Shown here: in pieces, positions 33,135-42,112 of the stretch
How positions within the stretch are numbered: the first letter of the stretch is position 1
How the letters are laid out: each line of letters opens with the position of its first letter
Origin: Algoriphagus mannitolivorans DSM 15301
GTDB taxonomy: Bacteria; Bacteroidota; Bacteroidia; Cytophagales; Cyclobacteriaceae
Assembly (NCBI RefSeq): GCF_000429425.1
Contig: NZ_AUBV01000007.1
Span: 186,001-250,000 of the forward strand
Length of the DNA: 64,000 bases
Direction of reading: 5' to 3'
Program-made: the position numbers and the translations under genes
The notes under the pieces: model-generated
The model's database searches: none
What the model saw: the letters and a program-made list of their open reading frames with translations, nothing else
What the model was told of the DNA's origin: nothing

Positions 33135-34397
33135 TTAACTGGCTAATTGGAAGTTTTCTTTTTTTCTCTGGGAAAACCAAACTGTGAAGAAAAAGGACAC
33201 CAAAAGGTAAGCACCAAAAATAAAATTAGCCCCTGGCAAAACCTTACTGATTTCAAACCAATCCCCGGTAGTAATCAAAAAGTAAGCAGCGTAGCAGAAT
33301 TTCAGTAATTCAGGGATCCAGGCATTGGGATTTTTATCCATTAATTCTGTGAAAGCATAGACCGTCAGAAATACAAATCCTCCATAATAGAAAATCCCCG
33401 GAGCGCCGATTTGAGCAAGACTTCCAAAAAGATAGCTTAAAAGTAAGAGTAAAATGATCAACTGAACGAACGACCAGGTGATCATCCCTTTACTTAATTG
33501 CGGACTGTATTTTTCGAAATGATAGACGTCCTCAATTTTTTGCACTGGATATTTTTTTGCTACATCAGCAGGCCTCCAGCCAAGAGGCATAAACCAGATT
33601 TTGAGCTTATCAGACCACTTCTTGGCTCTCCAAGCATCTTTGATCAGAAGCCACAAATGCATAAAATTAATCTTAATAGGATTCCAGGTTTGGACAGGTC
33701 GGGTTACTCCATAGACCGCCGGGATACCTTCCTTTTCTTCTTGATAAGTTCCAAACCATTTGTCCCAAAAGATGAAGATCTGGCCATAATTCTTGTCCAG
33801 ATATTCCGGATTGATCGCATGGTGAACTCGGTGATGGGAGGGGGTGACGATGATTTTTTCCAAAAAACCCATCTTTCCAATATGTTGGGTATGATACCAA
33901 AACTGGGCAAAAAGATGCAAAGGTGCTACAATGGCAATTACTTGAGGAGGCACCCCCAATACGGCTGCTGGAATCAGGAAAACGGCAAAAATCTTGACAA
34001 TTCCGGATATACTCTGACGAAGGGCACATGCCAAATTAAACTCCTCACTGCTGTGGTGAATGATATGATTGTTCCAGAATAGATTGTACTCATGGGCAAT
34101 CCTGTGAGTCCAATATCCGGCAAAATCCAAGGCAAAAAAGGCAATCACATAGACTATCCAAGTAGCCTTGATCTCAAAGAATCCTAATTTCCCATGGAGC
34201 CAAGCATAGGAAATAACCACGACACTTAGCCCCAACACATCTTTGGTGGCATTGGTGATGCCGGAACTAAGGCTGGAGATCATGTCCGTTAAGGGAACCG
34301 TGTCTTTGTTTTTCATGATTCCCCACACCTTTTCAAACATTACCAGCACAAAAAATGCCGGCATTGCAATCAATAAAATCTTACCGTAGGTTTCCAT
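33135..34397 (-). CDS. Sterol desaturase/fatty acid hydroxylase family membrane protein
   Basis: A 420-aa di-iron membrane enzyme. The histidine boxes HRIAHEYNLFWNNHIIHHSS and SHHRVHHAINPEYL give the eight or so histidines of the family. Several membrane segments precede the boxes, and the C-terminal 110 residues add three or four more helices, a layout seen in Bacteroidota and alkylglycerol monooxygenase-like proteins. The substrate is probably a lipid. It is 12 bases upstream of the XdhC-like gene, possibly one transcript without functional link. Confidence 0.88.
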   Translation of the reverse strand: METYGKILLIAMPAFFVLVMFEKVWGIMKNKDTVPLTDMISSLSSGITNATKDVLGLSVVVISYAWLHGKLGFFEIKATWIVYVIAFFALDFAGYWTHRIAHEYNLFWNNHIIHHSSEEFNLACALRQSISGIVKIFAVFLIPAAVLGVPPQVIAIVAPLHLFAQFWYHTQHIGKMGFLEKIIVTPSHHRVHHAINPEYLDKNYGQIFIFWDKWFGTYQEEKEGIPAVYGVTRPVQTWNPIKINFMHLWLLIKDAWRAKKWSDKLKIWFMPLGWRPADVAKKYPVQKIEDVYHFEKYSPQLSKGMITWSFVQLIILLLLLSYLFGSLAQIGAPGIFYYGGFVFLTVYAFTELMDKNPNAWIPELLKFCYAAYFLITTGDWFEISKVLPGANFIFGAYLLVSFFFTVWFSQRKKENFQLAS

Positions 34398-34540
34398 TTG
34401 GGTCTATTATTCTAAGCTTAAACTTATGTAATGAAAACCTCTGATTCAATAGGATGGTTCTGAAAAAGACTTTTTTGACCTGGATCAAGGATTTTGTATT
34501 CTTGAAAGATTTCTATATTCCTAGCTTCAAAATAGCTTCC

Positions 34541-36052
34541 ATGAGAATAATTCTACTGTTTTTCCTTCTTTTCACCACAGAACTAGCCTTCGCTCAAATA
34601 TCCCGGGAGGAAATTATTAAAGCCTCAGAAACCCAATTAAGATCTTCACTGATAGAGTTCCGGGAATATTTGAGCTTACCCAATAATGGCAATAGTCCGG
34701 CAGATATTGTGCTAAACTTGGATTGGACCCAAAAGGCTCTGCGAGAACGTGGATTTCAAACTCAGATTTTAACTGGAAACGGGGTTCCTCATCTCTTTGC
34801 TCAAGGGAAAATGGATCCTAAAAAGAAGACCATCTTAGTCTATATGCAAGTGGATGGTCAAGCGGTGGACTCTTCTGCATGGAATCAAGAAAGCCCCTAT
34901 ATCCCAGAATTAATGGAAGAAATCGAAGGAAAATGGGAACCAATCAATTGGAATTTTTTGGATGGAAAAATAAATCTGGAGTGGAAAATCTTTGCACGCT
35001 CGGCTTCTGACTCCAAAGGTCCTACAATGGCATTCTTCTCTGCCTTAGATATTCTGCAGCAAAAGGGAATCGAGCCTTCAGTGAATCTCAAACTTATTTT
35101 GGACTTTCAGGAAGAAATCAGTTCACCGGAATTGGCACCACTAGTGTCTGCTAACAAAGACCTTTTCCACGCTGACGGGATTCTGATCCTTGATGGAACT
35201 CGTCATTTTTCCAACCTTCCCAATCTAGCCTTTGGAGCCAGAGGAATAGTCACGGCCACGATCAAGGTCTTTGGCCCATCCAATAATCTCCACAGCGGTC
35301 AATATGGAAATTTTGCTCCCAATCCGGCCTTTCAGCTTTCCCGGCTTTTGGCAGCCATGAAAGATGAGTCGGGGAAAGTTCTGATTCCGGGCTTTTATGA
35401 AGGTGTTTCTATTTCAGAAGCCGATTTTAAAGCAATGAGCGAAATTCCTGAGGACAATGTGGAAATGGCTCACGAAATGGGTTTTGCCGAAGCAGAAAAA
35501 GTGGGAAGAAATTATCAGGAGGCGCTCCAATTTCCTTCTCTCAATATCCGAGGGCTAAAATCCGGCTGGGTTGGAAGCGAGGTAAGAACTCTGATTCCAG
35601 CAGAGGCAGTGGTTGAAATCGACATTCGAACAGTCAAAGAAACGCCCAATGAAAGGCAGTTGGCACTCTTGCAAAAATTCATTCTTGAGCAGGGATATTA
35701 TTTAATAGAAGGCTCTGAACCTACTGAGGAAGAAAGAAAAAGCTATTCAAAAATTGCCTCACTTAAAACAAGAAATGGCTCAGAACCTTTTCGTGCAGCC
35801 ATGGATTCCGAGTTTGCATTCTGGCTTGATCGGGGAATGACTCATGTTTTTGGAGACCAATACATCAAAACCCGGCAAACCGGTGGATCTCAGCCCATGG
35901 CTCCCTTTATTAATATTCTTGGTGCTCCGGCTGTGTCAGTAAGAATTCCCAATCCTGACAACAATATCCATGGCCCGAATGAAAATATCCGGATCGGAAA
36001 TTTCCTAGAAGGAATTCAGACTTGTCTAGGAATTTTAACCCAAGCCTTTTGA
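34541..36052 (+). CDS. Secreted M20-family hydrolase with altered metal ligand
   Basis: A 503-aa protein from the ATG at 34541, which opens a clean signal peptide (MRIILLFFLLFTTELAFAQ). M20 architecture is clear: SASDSKGPTMAFF, DFQEEISSP, and the end motif NNIHGPNEN. However, the first motif, normally HxDV, reads YMQVDGQAVD, with Q103 in place of the metal-binding histidine. It may bind one metal, use glutamine, or be non-hydrolytic. The DUF819 gene overlaps its stop (TGATG). Confidence 0.85.
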   Translation: MRIILLFFLLFTTELAFAQISREEIIKASETQLRSSLIEFREYLSLPNNGNSPADIVLNLDWTQKALRERGFQTQILTGNGVPHLFAQGKMDPKKKTILVYMQVDGQAVDSSAWNQESPYIPELMEEIEGKWEPINWNFLDGKINLEWKIFARSASDSKGPTMAFFSALDILQQKGIEPSVNLKLILDFQEEISSPELAPLVSANKDLFHADGILILDGTRHFSNLPNLAFGARGIVTATIKVFGPSNNLHSGQYGNFAPNPAFQLSRLLAAMKDESGKVLIPGFYEGVSISEADFKAMSEIPEDNVEMAHEMGFAEAEKVGRNYQEALQFPSLNIRGLKSGWVGSEVRTLIPAEAVVEIDIRTVKETPNERQLALLQKFILEQGYYLIEGSEPTEEERKSYSKIASLKTRNGSEPFRAAMDSEFAFWLDRGMTHVFGDQYIKTRQTGGSQPMAPFINILGAPAVSVRIPNPDNNIHGPNENIRIGNFLEGIQTCLGILTQAF

Positions 36053-37200
36053 TGGAAAATCAGGCAGATATAATAGCTGTTGTAATTGTTACACTTACAG
36101 TATTTTTTGTTCTGAAAATCAGCGGAATAAAAAATAAAATTGTTCAAGGAATTTTGAATTGGTTTCCTTCAATTCTCTTTGCCTATGTGATTCCGGCGGC
36201 TTTTACCCATGCCTTTCAATGGGATCTTTCGACTGTCATTCTCCATTCTTGGAGTCGCAACTGGATCATCCCCATCACCCTTTTGGCGGTAATGTCTGCT
36301 TTGCCTTTGAAGCAGTTGGCGATTGTAGGAGCTAGGCCTCTGATTTTGTTTTTTGCTGGCAGTATGATCATTGCTACACTACCGGCAATTTTGGGGGGTA
36401 TCTATTCTATACTTTCCCCAAATTCCAAAGAAATATTCTTGAATCAAGAATACTGGAAGGGTTTGGTTCCGATAGTAGGAGGATGGATAGGAGGAAGCAC
36501 TTCTCAATTGATTCTCAAAGAACTCGCCCAAACGCCCGAAAATATTTTTCTATCGGTGCTGGTTTTGGATAACATCCTGGTCAATATCTGGACAATCCTG
36601 ATGTTTCAGTTTATCAAAAAAGGGGAGAGCCTGAGTGAAATTTTAGGAATCAAGGATAAGTTGCCTGCTAATCTCGCCTCAAAACAGGTGTCCACTGGAA
36701 AAAAGATTTATCCTTGGATTACAGGTCTTGTTTTTCTTTTGTTGGCTGGTATCACCTTCTTCTTGGAACTTTCTTTCCTGAATCTTGTAATTAGCCTTTC
36801 CATTCTGGGAATGTTGCTTGGAAATTTGATTCCAAACTGGAATACTGCCTTTTCGCTGAAATTAGGAGGTATTTGTATAGTCCTTGTGATGGCAATTTTA
36901 GGTCTAAGACTAGACTTTAGCAATCTCAGTCTGCCATTTCCTTTTGTAGGCTTAGTTTTAATCTGGTTGGTTCTTCACTTCCTGGGAATGCTGGCAGTCG
37001 CAAAAATTCTGAAACTAAACCTGATCTGGGTTCCTATCGCATCTATGGCCAACCTTGGAGGAATTTCAACTGCTCCGGCGGTGACTTCTGCTTATCGCAA
37101 AGACCTGATGCCTCACGCGGTTTTATTGGCAATCTTGAGCATGGTAACTGGAACAGCTTGGGGAATGCTAACCATTTACCTCATTGGGTTTTTAGTTTAG
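36052..37200 (+). CDS. DUF819 family membrane protein
   Basis: A 382-aa protein with about ten hydrophobic segments. I start at the ATG that shares a base with the M20 stop (36052) rather than upstream inside that gene. It has DUF819 motifs such as GGWIGGSTSQLILKE and LGGISTAPAVTSAYRKDLMP. Related to YjcL; thought to be a transporter. Coupling to a secreted peptidase suggests uptake of the peptidase product, perhaps an amino acid or dipeptide. That is inference. Confidence 0.88.
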   Translation: MENQADIIAVVIVTLTVFFVLKISGIKNKIVQGILNWFPSILFAYVIPAAFTHAFQWDLSTVILHSWSRNWIIPITLLAVMSALPLKQLAIVGARPLILFFAGSMIIATLPAILGGIYSILSPNSKEIFLNQEYWKGLVPIVGGWIGGSTSQLILKELAQTPENIFLSVLVLDNILVNIWTILMFQFIKKGESLSEILGIKDKLPANLASKQVSTGKKIYPWITGLVFLLLAGITFFLELSFLNLVISLSILGMLLGNLIPNWNTAFSLKLGGICIVLVMAILGLRLDFSNLSLPFPFVGLVLIWLVLHFLGMLAVAKILKLNLIWVPIASMANLGGISTAPAVTSAYRKDLMPHAVLLAILSMVTGTAWGMLTIYLIGFLV

Positions 37201-37301
37201 ACTAGCCCAAAAAGTCAAAACCATCACTTCGACAACTCCTTAAAAAAATTCTATAGAGTGTTTACTTTTTTAACATCAAAATTGGATCAAAAGTAAATGG
37301 G

Positions 37302-37952
37302 TTAAGCAGCCTCATGAACTTCCAAGATCAAAATCTGTCCTTCAGGTGCCAAGCATTTTATTTTCATACTGCCGGGTTTGAAAACCTGAAGGCAATCTCC
37401 TTGATCTAAAAGGATATCCTGAAATTCAAAAACTCCAGCATGCGGCATGGCTAAAATGGAGGACTCAGCTTTAAATTCTGCACTTTGCTTTTCTTTGAAC
37501 TTAGAAAGAAACAAGGAATAGACTTTTATACCAGTTGAATGGGATGGACTTTCCCATACTTTTCGAATATCTCCTTCGAAATCTTCCAATTCTAAGGGGG
37601 CTAGAAAATCATTATTTAGTTCATGGGGAAGGCATACTCGGAGAATATGTATGGAATCTGTAGGTGTGGCATTTTTTACGCTTAAAGAGTCTTTTTTGGA
37701 AAATAGCCGAGTCCAAAGGTTTCCATACCTTACCGCGTCAGTTTGCTCTAAAACAACTTCTCCCAAAAGAGGCAAAATCATTTCTATCCGGTCGTCACCA
37801 GAGGAAAGAAGAATTTCAGTCTCTGGACCCAAAGTGATCTCCTGTATTTGAATCTCAAGAGACTCTGAAAAGGGCACGAGCCGGTTTCTGATCACCCATT
37901 GGTCATCCTGAATCCATTGCGCTTTACTTTTGAGCAAAATTCGCTTTTCCAT
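37302..37952 (-). CDS. Pirin/HutD-like cupin protein of unknown function
   Basis: A 216-aa soluble protein from the ATG at 37952. The strand-rich sequence has a two-cupin feel: VVLEQTDAVRYGNLWTRL, then the second half SSILAMPHAGVFEFQDILLDQ with a glycine-based turn. The C-terminal region resembles the quercetin dioxygenase/pirin C-terminal cupin. No clear metal histidines are seen in the first domain. The gene is isolated. Confidence 0.65.
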   Translation of the reverse strand: MEKRILLKSKAQWIQDDQWVIRNRLVPFSESLEIQIQEITLGPETEILLSSGDDRIEMILPLLGEVVLEQTDAVRYGNLWTRLFSKKDSLSVKNATPTDSIHILRVCLPHELNNDFLAPLELEDFEGDIRKVWESPSHSTGIKVYSLFLSKFKEKQSAEFKAESSILAMPHAGVFEFQDILLDQGDCLQVFKPGSMKIKCLAPEGQILILEVHEAA

Positions 37953-37964
37953 AAGTAGTTCCAA

Positions 37965-38223
37965 TTTACCGATCCAAATGTAACTACCAAAGAACGAGGC
38001 AAATTGAATTTTGGACTTTTCAAATCTTAAAAATGTGCTAATTTTTTAATGCTGTCTGGACTATTTACAGTTCTTAACCTTTGCGAGGAATGAGAAACAT
38101 TTTTCGTCTCTTCCAGCAACTCTCAAATCAGATAAAACATTTGGCTTTGATTCCCTTGAATTCAAAATGTGAACAAATATTGAATAGGATTTTATTAAAC
38201 TAGCCCACGGAAAACACACAATT
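37965..38223. other. Intergenic region between divergent genes
   Basis: About 260 bases of AT-rich DNA between the cupin gene and the hypothetical gene at 38224. It must hold both promoters. I see no RNA motif, no strong inverted repeat and no coding frame of note. Confidence 0.5.
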
Positions 38224-38700
38224 ATGGAAATACCCAGTTTGGCTCAAATCAAAAAAGAGCTAGCCTTTTTACCTGAAGCAGAACTTATCGACTTGATTGC
38301 TGATTTGGCGAAGTTTTCAAGGGACAATAAGGCTTTTTTGTTTTTCAAACTCAATGAAAAGTGCCAACCCAACCTTTTTCTCGACTTAGCCAAGGAAGAT
38401 TTAGAACTGGCCTTTCAACAGACTACGATCCGAAGTTCCTTTGCTGCCAAAAAGGCTGCACAATCAATTCGCAGAAAATTGAACAAGCTGCTCAAACTGA
38501 GTAAAAACAAGGCCGATCAGGCTGAGCTGATATTATTTTATGCCGAAAAGTTGAAAGACTATGGCTACTTAAAATTCAATCATTCCGTGAATATGAATAT
38601 TTTTCAAATGCAACTTCAAAAATCCGAAAAACTGATAGAAAAACTCAACGAAGACCTCCAATATGATCTAGGTTTAATTCTGGAAAATCTGAGAAATTAG
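38224..38700 (+). CDS. Hypothetical helical protein (DUF6155-like)
   Basis: A 158-aa all-helical, lysine-rich protein beginning MEIPSLAQIKKELAFLPEAELIDLI. No catalytic motif, signal or membrane segment. The length and the start resemble small uncharacterised Bacteroidota proteins that I cannot firmly name. It lies 102 bases upstream of nagB, on the same strand. Confidence 0.65.
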   Translation: MEIPSLAQIKKELAFLPEAELIDLIADLAKFSRDNKAFLFFKLNEKCQPNLFLDLAKEDLELAFQQTTIRSSFAAKKAAQSIRRKLNKLLKLSKNKADQAELILFYAEKLKDYGYLKFNHSVNMNIFQMQLQKSEKLIEKLNEDLQYDLGLILENLRN

Positions 38701-38802
38701 AAGGGACAAGAAACTTCGATCTAAACCTCAACTGGAATATTTTCTGAAGGAATTCTCCCTTTAAAACTTGCTGCATAAACCCATATAACCACATCAAAAT
38801 CT

Positions 38803-39540
38803 ATGAAAATTACAACTCAATCAAACCCTATTGAATTAGGAAAAGCAGCAGGTAGGATCGGTGCTGATTTGATCCGAAATGGAATCCAACAAAAAGGGTT
38901 TGCAAACATTATTCTGGCCACCGGAACCAGTCAGTTTGAAACCTTGAATCAACTTTTACAAGAGGATTTGGACTGGAATGCCGTCACTGTTTTTCATTTG
39001 GATGAATACATTGGGCTCCCTATTACCCATCCGGCAAGCTTTAGGAAATACCTAAAAGAGAGGTTTTTTGACAAGGTTAAATTGAAAGCCTATCATTTGA
39101 TTGATGGAGAAAATGATCCCGAGAAAGAATGCGAGCGCTTATCCCAATTAATTCAAAAACATCCTATTGATGTGGCTTTTGTTGGGATTGGTGAAAATGG
39201 GCATTTGGCCTTTAATGACCCTCCGGCAAACTTTGAAACTGAAATCCCTTATCTGGTAGTGGAATTGGACGAAGCATGTCGAGCTCAACAATTAGGAGAG
39301 GGATGGTTCCAGGATATGGATTCAGTCCCCAAAAAAGCCATTTCCATGTCAATCAATCAAATTATCAAGTCTAAGGCGATCATTTGTTCAGTCCCGGATT
39401 TAAGAAAAGCAAAGGCTGTTAAAGATTGTCTGGAAGGAGAAATTAGTATTTGGCATCCTGCTTCAATTTTACAATCTCATTCAGCTTGTCAAATTTTTCT
39501 AGACCAAGACTCTTCATCCCTACTTTCTGCTAATTCATAG
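38803..39540 (+). CDS. nagB: Glucosamine-6-phosphate deaminase
   Basis: Converts glucosamine-6-phosphate to fructose-6-phosphate and ammonia, 245 aa. Motifs: FHLDEYIGLP with the catalytic aspartate, HPASFRKYL, and GIGENGHLAFNDPP with the catalytic histidine. It is the first gene of an amino-sugar cluster with carrier and nagA following. The allosteric site residues of E. coli NagB are not obvious. Confidence 0.94.
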   Translation: MKITTQSNPIELGKAAGRIGADLIRNGIQQKGFANIILATGTSQFETLNQLLQEDLDWNAVTVFHLDEYIGLPITHPASFRKYLKERFFDKVKLKAYHLIDGENDPEKECERLSQLIQKHPIDVAFVGIGENGHLAFNDPPANFETEIPYLVVELDEACRAQQLGEGWFQDMDSVPKKAISMSINQIIKSKAIICSVPDLRKAKAVKDCLEGEISIWHPASILQSHSACQIFLDQDSSSLLSANS

Positions 39541-39635
39541 GAAAGCTCTTGTTTTGATAAGGTAAAATTTGGTATTTATAGAAATTCCAAATGTAGAATT
39601 TGGATAAACCCATTATCACCAACCCAACCTAGCCT

Positions 39636-40958
39636 ATGGCTCAAAGCCCAGCAGCCGTTAAAGCGGAATCGCTTAGCGCAAGAGATACCTGGATTTCGAT
39701 AGGAATCATCGGTATGCTTTTTTTCATTTTTGGTTTTGTTTCTTGGGTAAATGCCATCTTAATTCCTTACTTCAAAATCGCATTTACCCTTAGCAACTTC
39801 GATTCATACTTAGTAGCATTTGCTTTTTACATTTCCTATTTGGTGATGTCTGTGCCCTCATCTTATTTGTTGAAGGCAGTTGGCTTCAAAAAAGGAATGA
39901 TGTACGGATTTTTTGCCATGTCGATTGGGGCATTTCTATTTGTTCCGGCTGCGATGTCCAGAACCTATGAGCTTTTTCTCTTGGGCTTATTCACATTAGG
40001 AACTGGACTGGCAGTTTTGCAGACAGCAGCCAATCCTTACGTGACTGTTTTAGGTCCCAAAGAAAGGGCTGCACAGCGGATTAGCATCATGGGGATTTTC
40101 AATAAAGGAGCCGGAATTTTGGCACCAATCCTCTTTGCTGCAGTGGTGCTAAGGGTAGGAGACAATGAACTTTTTCAGCAGTTGGATTTAATGAGTCCTG
40201 AGGCTAAAGATGAGGCTTTGACAGAATTGATTCAACGGGTAATTACCCCATATACAATTGTTGGAACCGTGCTGGTCGGTTTGGGAATTTTTGTGAGGTT
40301 TTCACCTCTTCCTGAAATCGACACGGAGCATGAGTCAGAGGAAGTTGCTGTCGCAAATTCAGGCAAAACTTCAATATTCCAGTTTCCCCATTTGATTTTG
40401 GGAGCAATAGCCATCTTCCTTCACGTCGGAACACAGGTGATAGCAATAGACACCGTAATACCTTATGCGAATTCATTCGGGATCAGCTTGTTGGACGCTA
40501 AAGTATTTCCATCATTTACCTTGGCCTTTACCATTTTGGGATATTTGATTGGGATTTCACTGATTCCTAAGGTGATCTCCCAAGTCAATGTATTGAGAAT
40601 TTGTACGCTTCTGGGCACCATTTTGACTTTGTTTATTGTCTTTGCGGAAGGACCAATTCAGTTCTGGGGGATGACTGTGGACATATCCATACTTTTTGTG
40701 GTATTGCTCGGCTTAGCCAATTCCTTGGTCTGGGCGGGAATTTGGCCATTAGCCCTGGATGGATTGGGTCGTTTTACCAAATTGGGAGCTTCTTTGATGA
40801 TTATGGGCCTTTGTGGAAATGCCATTATGCCCATGCTCTACGGCTATTTCGCAGATTTGTATTCAGTTAGATTGGCCTACTGGGTTTTATTTCCTTGCTA
40901 TTTGTACTTGGTCTTTTATGCAGTTTATGGACATCAGATCAGGTCATGGAAAAGGTAA
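39636..40958 (+). CDS. FucP-type MFS sugar transporter (probable N-acetylglucosamine carrier)
   Basis: A 440-aa, 12-helix major facilitator of the L-fucose permease/GluP group, with LQTAANPYVTVLGP and GIFNKGAGILAP. Sitting between nagB and nagA, it is probably the inner-membrane N-acetylglucosamine carrier (NagP role). The gene ends inside nagA, with a 13-base overlap. No phosphotransferase system is present, so a kinase (not in the window) must phosphorylate the sugar. Confidence 0.9.
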   Translation: MAQSPAAVKAESLSARDTWISIGIIGMLFFIFGFVSWVNAILIPYFKIAFTLSNFDSYLVAFAFYISYLVMSVPSSYLLKAVGFKKGMMYGFFAMSIGAFLFVPAAMSRTYELFLLGLFTLGTGLAVLQTAANPYVTVLGPKERAAQRISIMGIFNKGAGILAPILFAAVVLRVGDNELFQQLDLMSPEAKDEALTELIQRVITPYTIVGTVLVGLGIFVRFSPLPEIDTEHESEEVAVANSGKTSIFQFPHLILGAIAIFLHVGTQVIAIDTVIPYANSFGISLLDAKVFPSFTLAFTILGYLIGISLIPKVISQVNVLRICTLLGTILTLFIVFAEGPIQFWGMTVDISILFVVLLGLANSLVWAGIWPLALDGLGRFTKLGASLMIMGLCGNAIMPMLYGYFADLYSVRLAYWVLFPCYLYLVFYAVYGHQIRSWKR

Positions 40959-42100
40959 TTGCAAAATCCATATTAGATGACTTGTCTTATGAGATTGTCT
41001 TCTCAGATAATAAGATTCAGGATGTGACTCTTCTGAAAGAATCATTGGAGACTGATCTTTGGTTTGGTCCCGGATTCTTTGATATTCAGGTAAATGGGTA
41101 TGGGGGTTATGATTACAATAGTCTGCAAAACAATTTTTTGGACTTGGGTCAAATTTCGAGAATTATTAGAGAAAAAGGGGTTTGCTATCACTTTCCAACC
41201 GTGATTACCAATAGTTCGGAGATGCTTATCAAGCTTCTAAAGCAGATAACTCAATTGATTCATTCCGACCAAGAAGCCAAAGAAAGTATCCAAGGAATTC
41301 ATTTAGAAGGACCGTTTATTTCACCAGAGGATGGCCCAAGAGGAGCGCATTTTAAAGAATTTGTTCAAGCTCCGGATTGGTCACTTTTTCAAAAATTCCA
41401 AGATGCTGCAGAAGGAAATATCAAGTTGATAACCCTTTCCCCAGAATGGGAGGGGAGCCCTTCTTTTATTGAAAAATGTGTGGATTCTGGGGTTGCGGTA
41501 TCAATTGGGCATACTAATGCCAACCAAATTCAAATTCAAGAAGCAGTAAAAGCCGGAGCGACTCTTTCCACTCATTTAGGAAATGGGGCTCACGGAATGC
41601 TTCCCAGGCATCCAAACTACCTCTGGTCCCAATTGGCTGAGGACGACTTAGCCTCATCAATTATTGCCGATGGATTTCATCTCCCCAAGGAAGTAATCCA
41701 GGTTTTCAAAAAAGTAAAAAGAGATAAACTGCTTTTAGTAAGCGATTCAGTTGCCTTAGCAGGAATGGAATCCGGAGATTATGAAACCCCAGTTGGAGGA
41801 AAAGTCAGGCTCACTTCTGAAGGCAAGCTCCATCTTCGTGAAAACTCTCAGACCCTAGCAGGATCAGCAATGAACTTGTTGCAGGGAGTGAATTTTCTAC
41901 TTCGGAATCGACTTGCTAGTGTCTCTCAAGCTTGGAAAATGGCCTCCGTGATTCCTCATCAGGTAATTCAGAAGAATTCCTATTTGTGGAATCCTCAAAC
42001 CTCTCCGGATTTGGTAATCGCACAAATGAATGAAAATTCAGAATTGGAGATTTTGAAAACCATTCAAAATCACAGGGAAGTCTATAGTCAAATGTCATAA
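40946..42100 (+). CDS. nagA: N-acetylglucosamine-6-phosphate deacetylase
   Basis: Amidohydrolase of 384 aa from the ATG at 40946. The upstream in-frame start lies inside the carrier gene. Metal and active-site motifs: HLEGPFISPEDG, VSIGHTNA, STHLGNGAHGML and VSDSVALAGM with the catalytic aspartate. It produces glucosamine-6-phosphate for NagB. Translation is coupled to the carrier gene by overlap. Confidence 0.94.
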   Translation: MEKVIAKSILDDLSYEIVFSDNKIQDVTLLKESLETDLWFGPGFFDIQVNGYGGYDYNSLQNNFLDLGQISRIIREKGVCYHFPTVITNSSEMLIKLLKQITQLIHSDQEAKESIQGIHLEGPFISPEDGPRGAHFKEFVQAPDWSLFQKFQDAAEGNIKLITLSPEWEGSPSFIEKCVDSGVAVSIGHTNANQIQIQEAVKAGATLSTHLGNGAHGMLPRHPNYLWSQLAEDDLASSIIADGFHLPKEVIQVFKKVKRDKLLLVSDSVALAGMESGDYETPVGGKVRLTSEGKLHLRENSQTLAGSAMNLLQGVNFLLRNRLASVSQAWKMASVIPHQVIQKNSYLWNPQTSPDLVIAQMNENSELEILKTIQNHREVYSQMS

Positions 42101-42112
42101 ACCCAAAACTCC

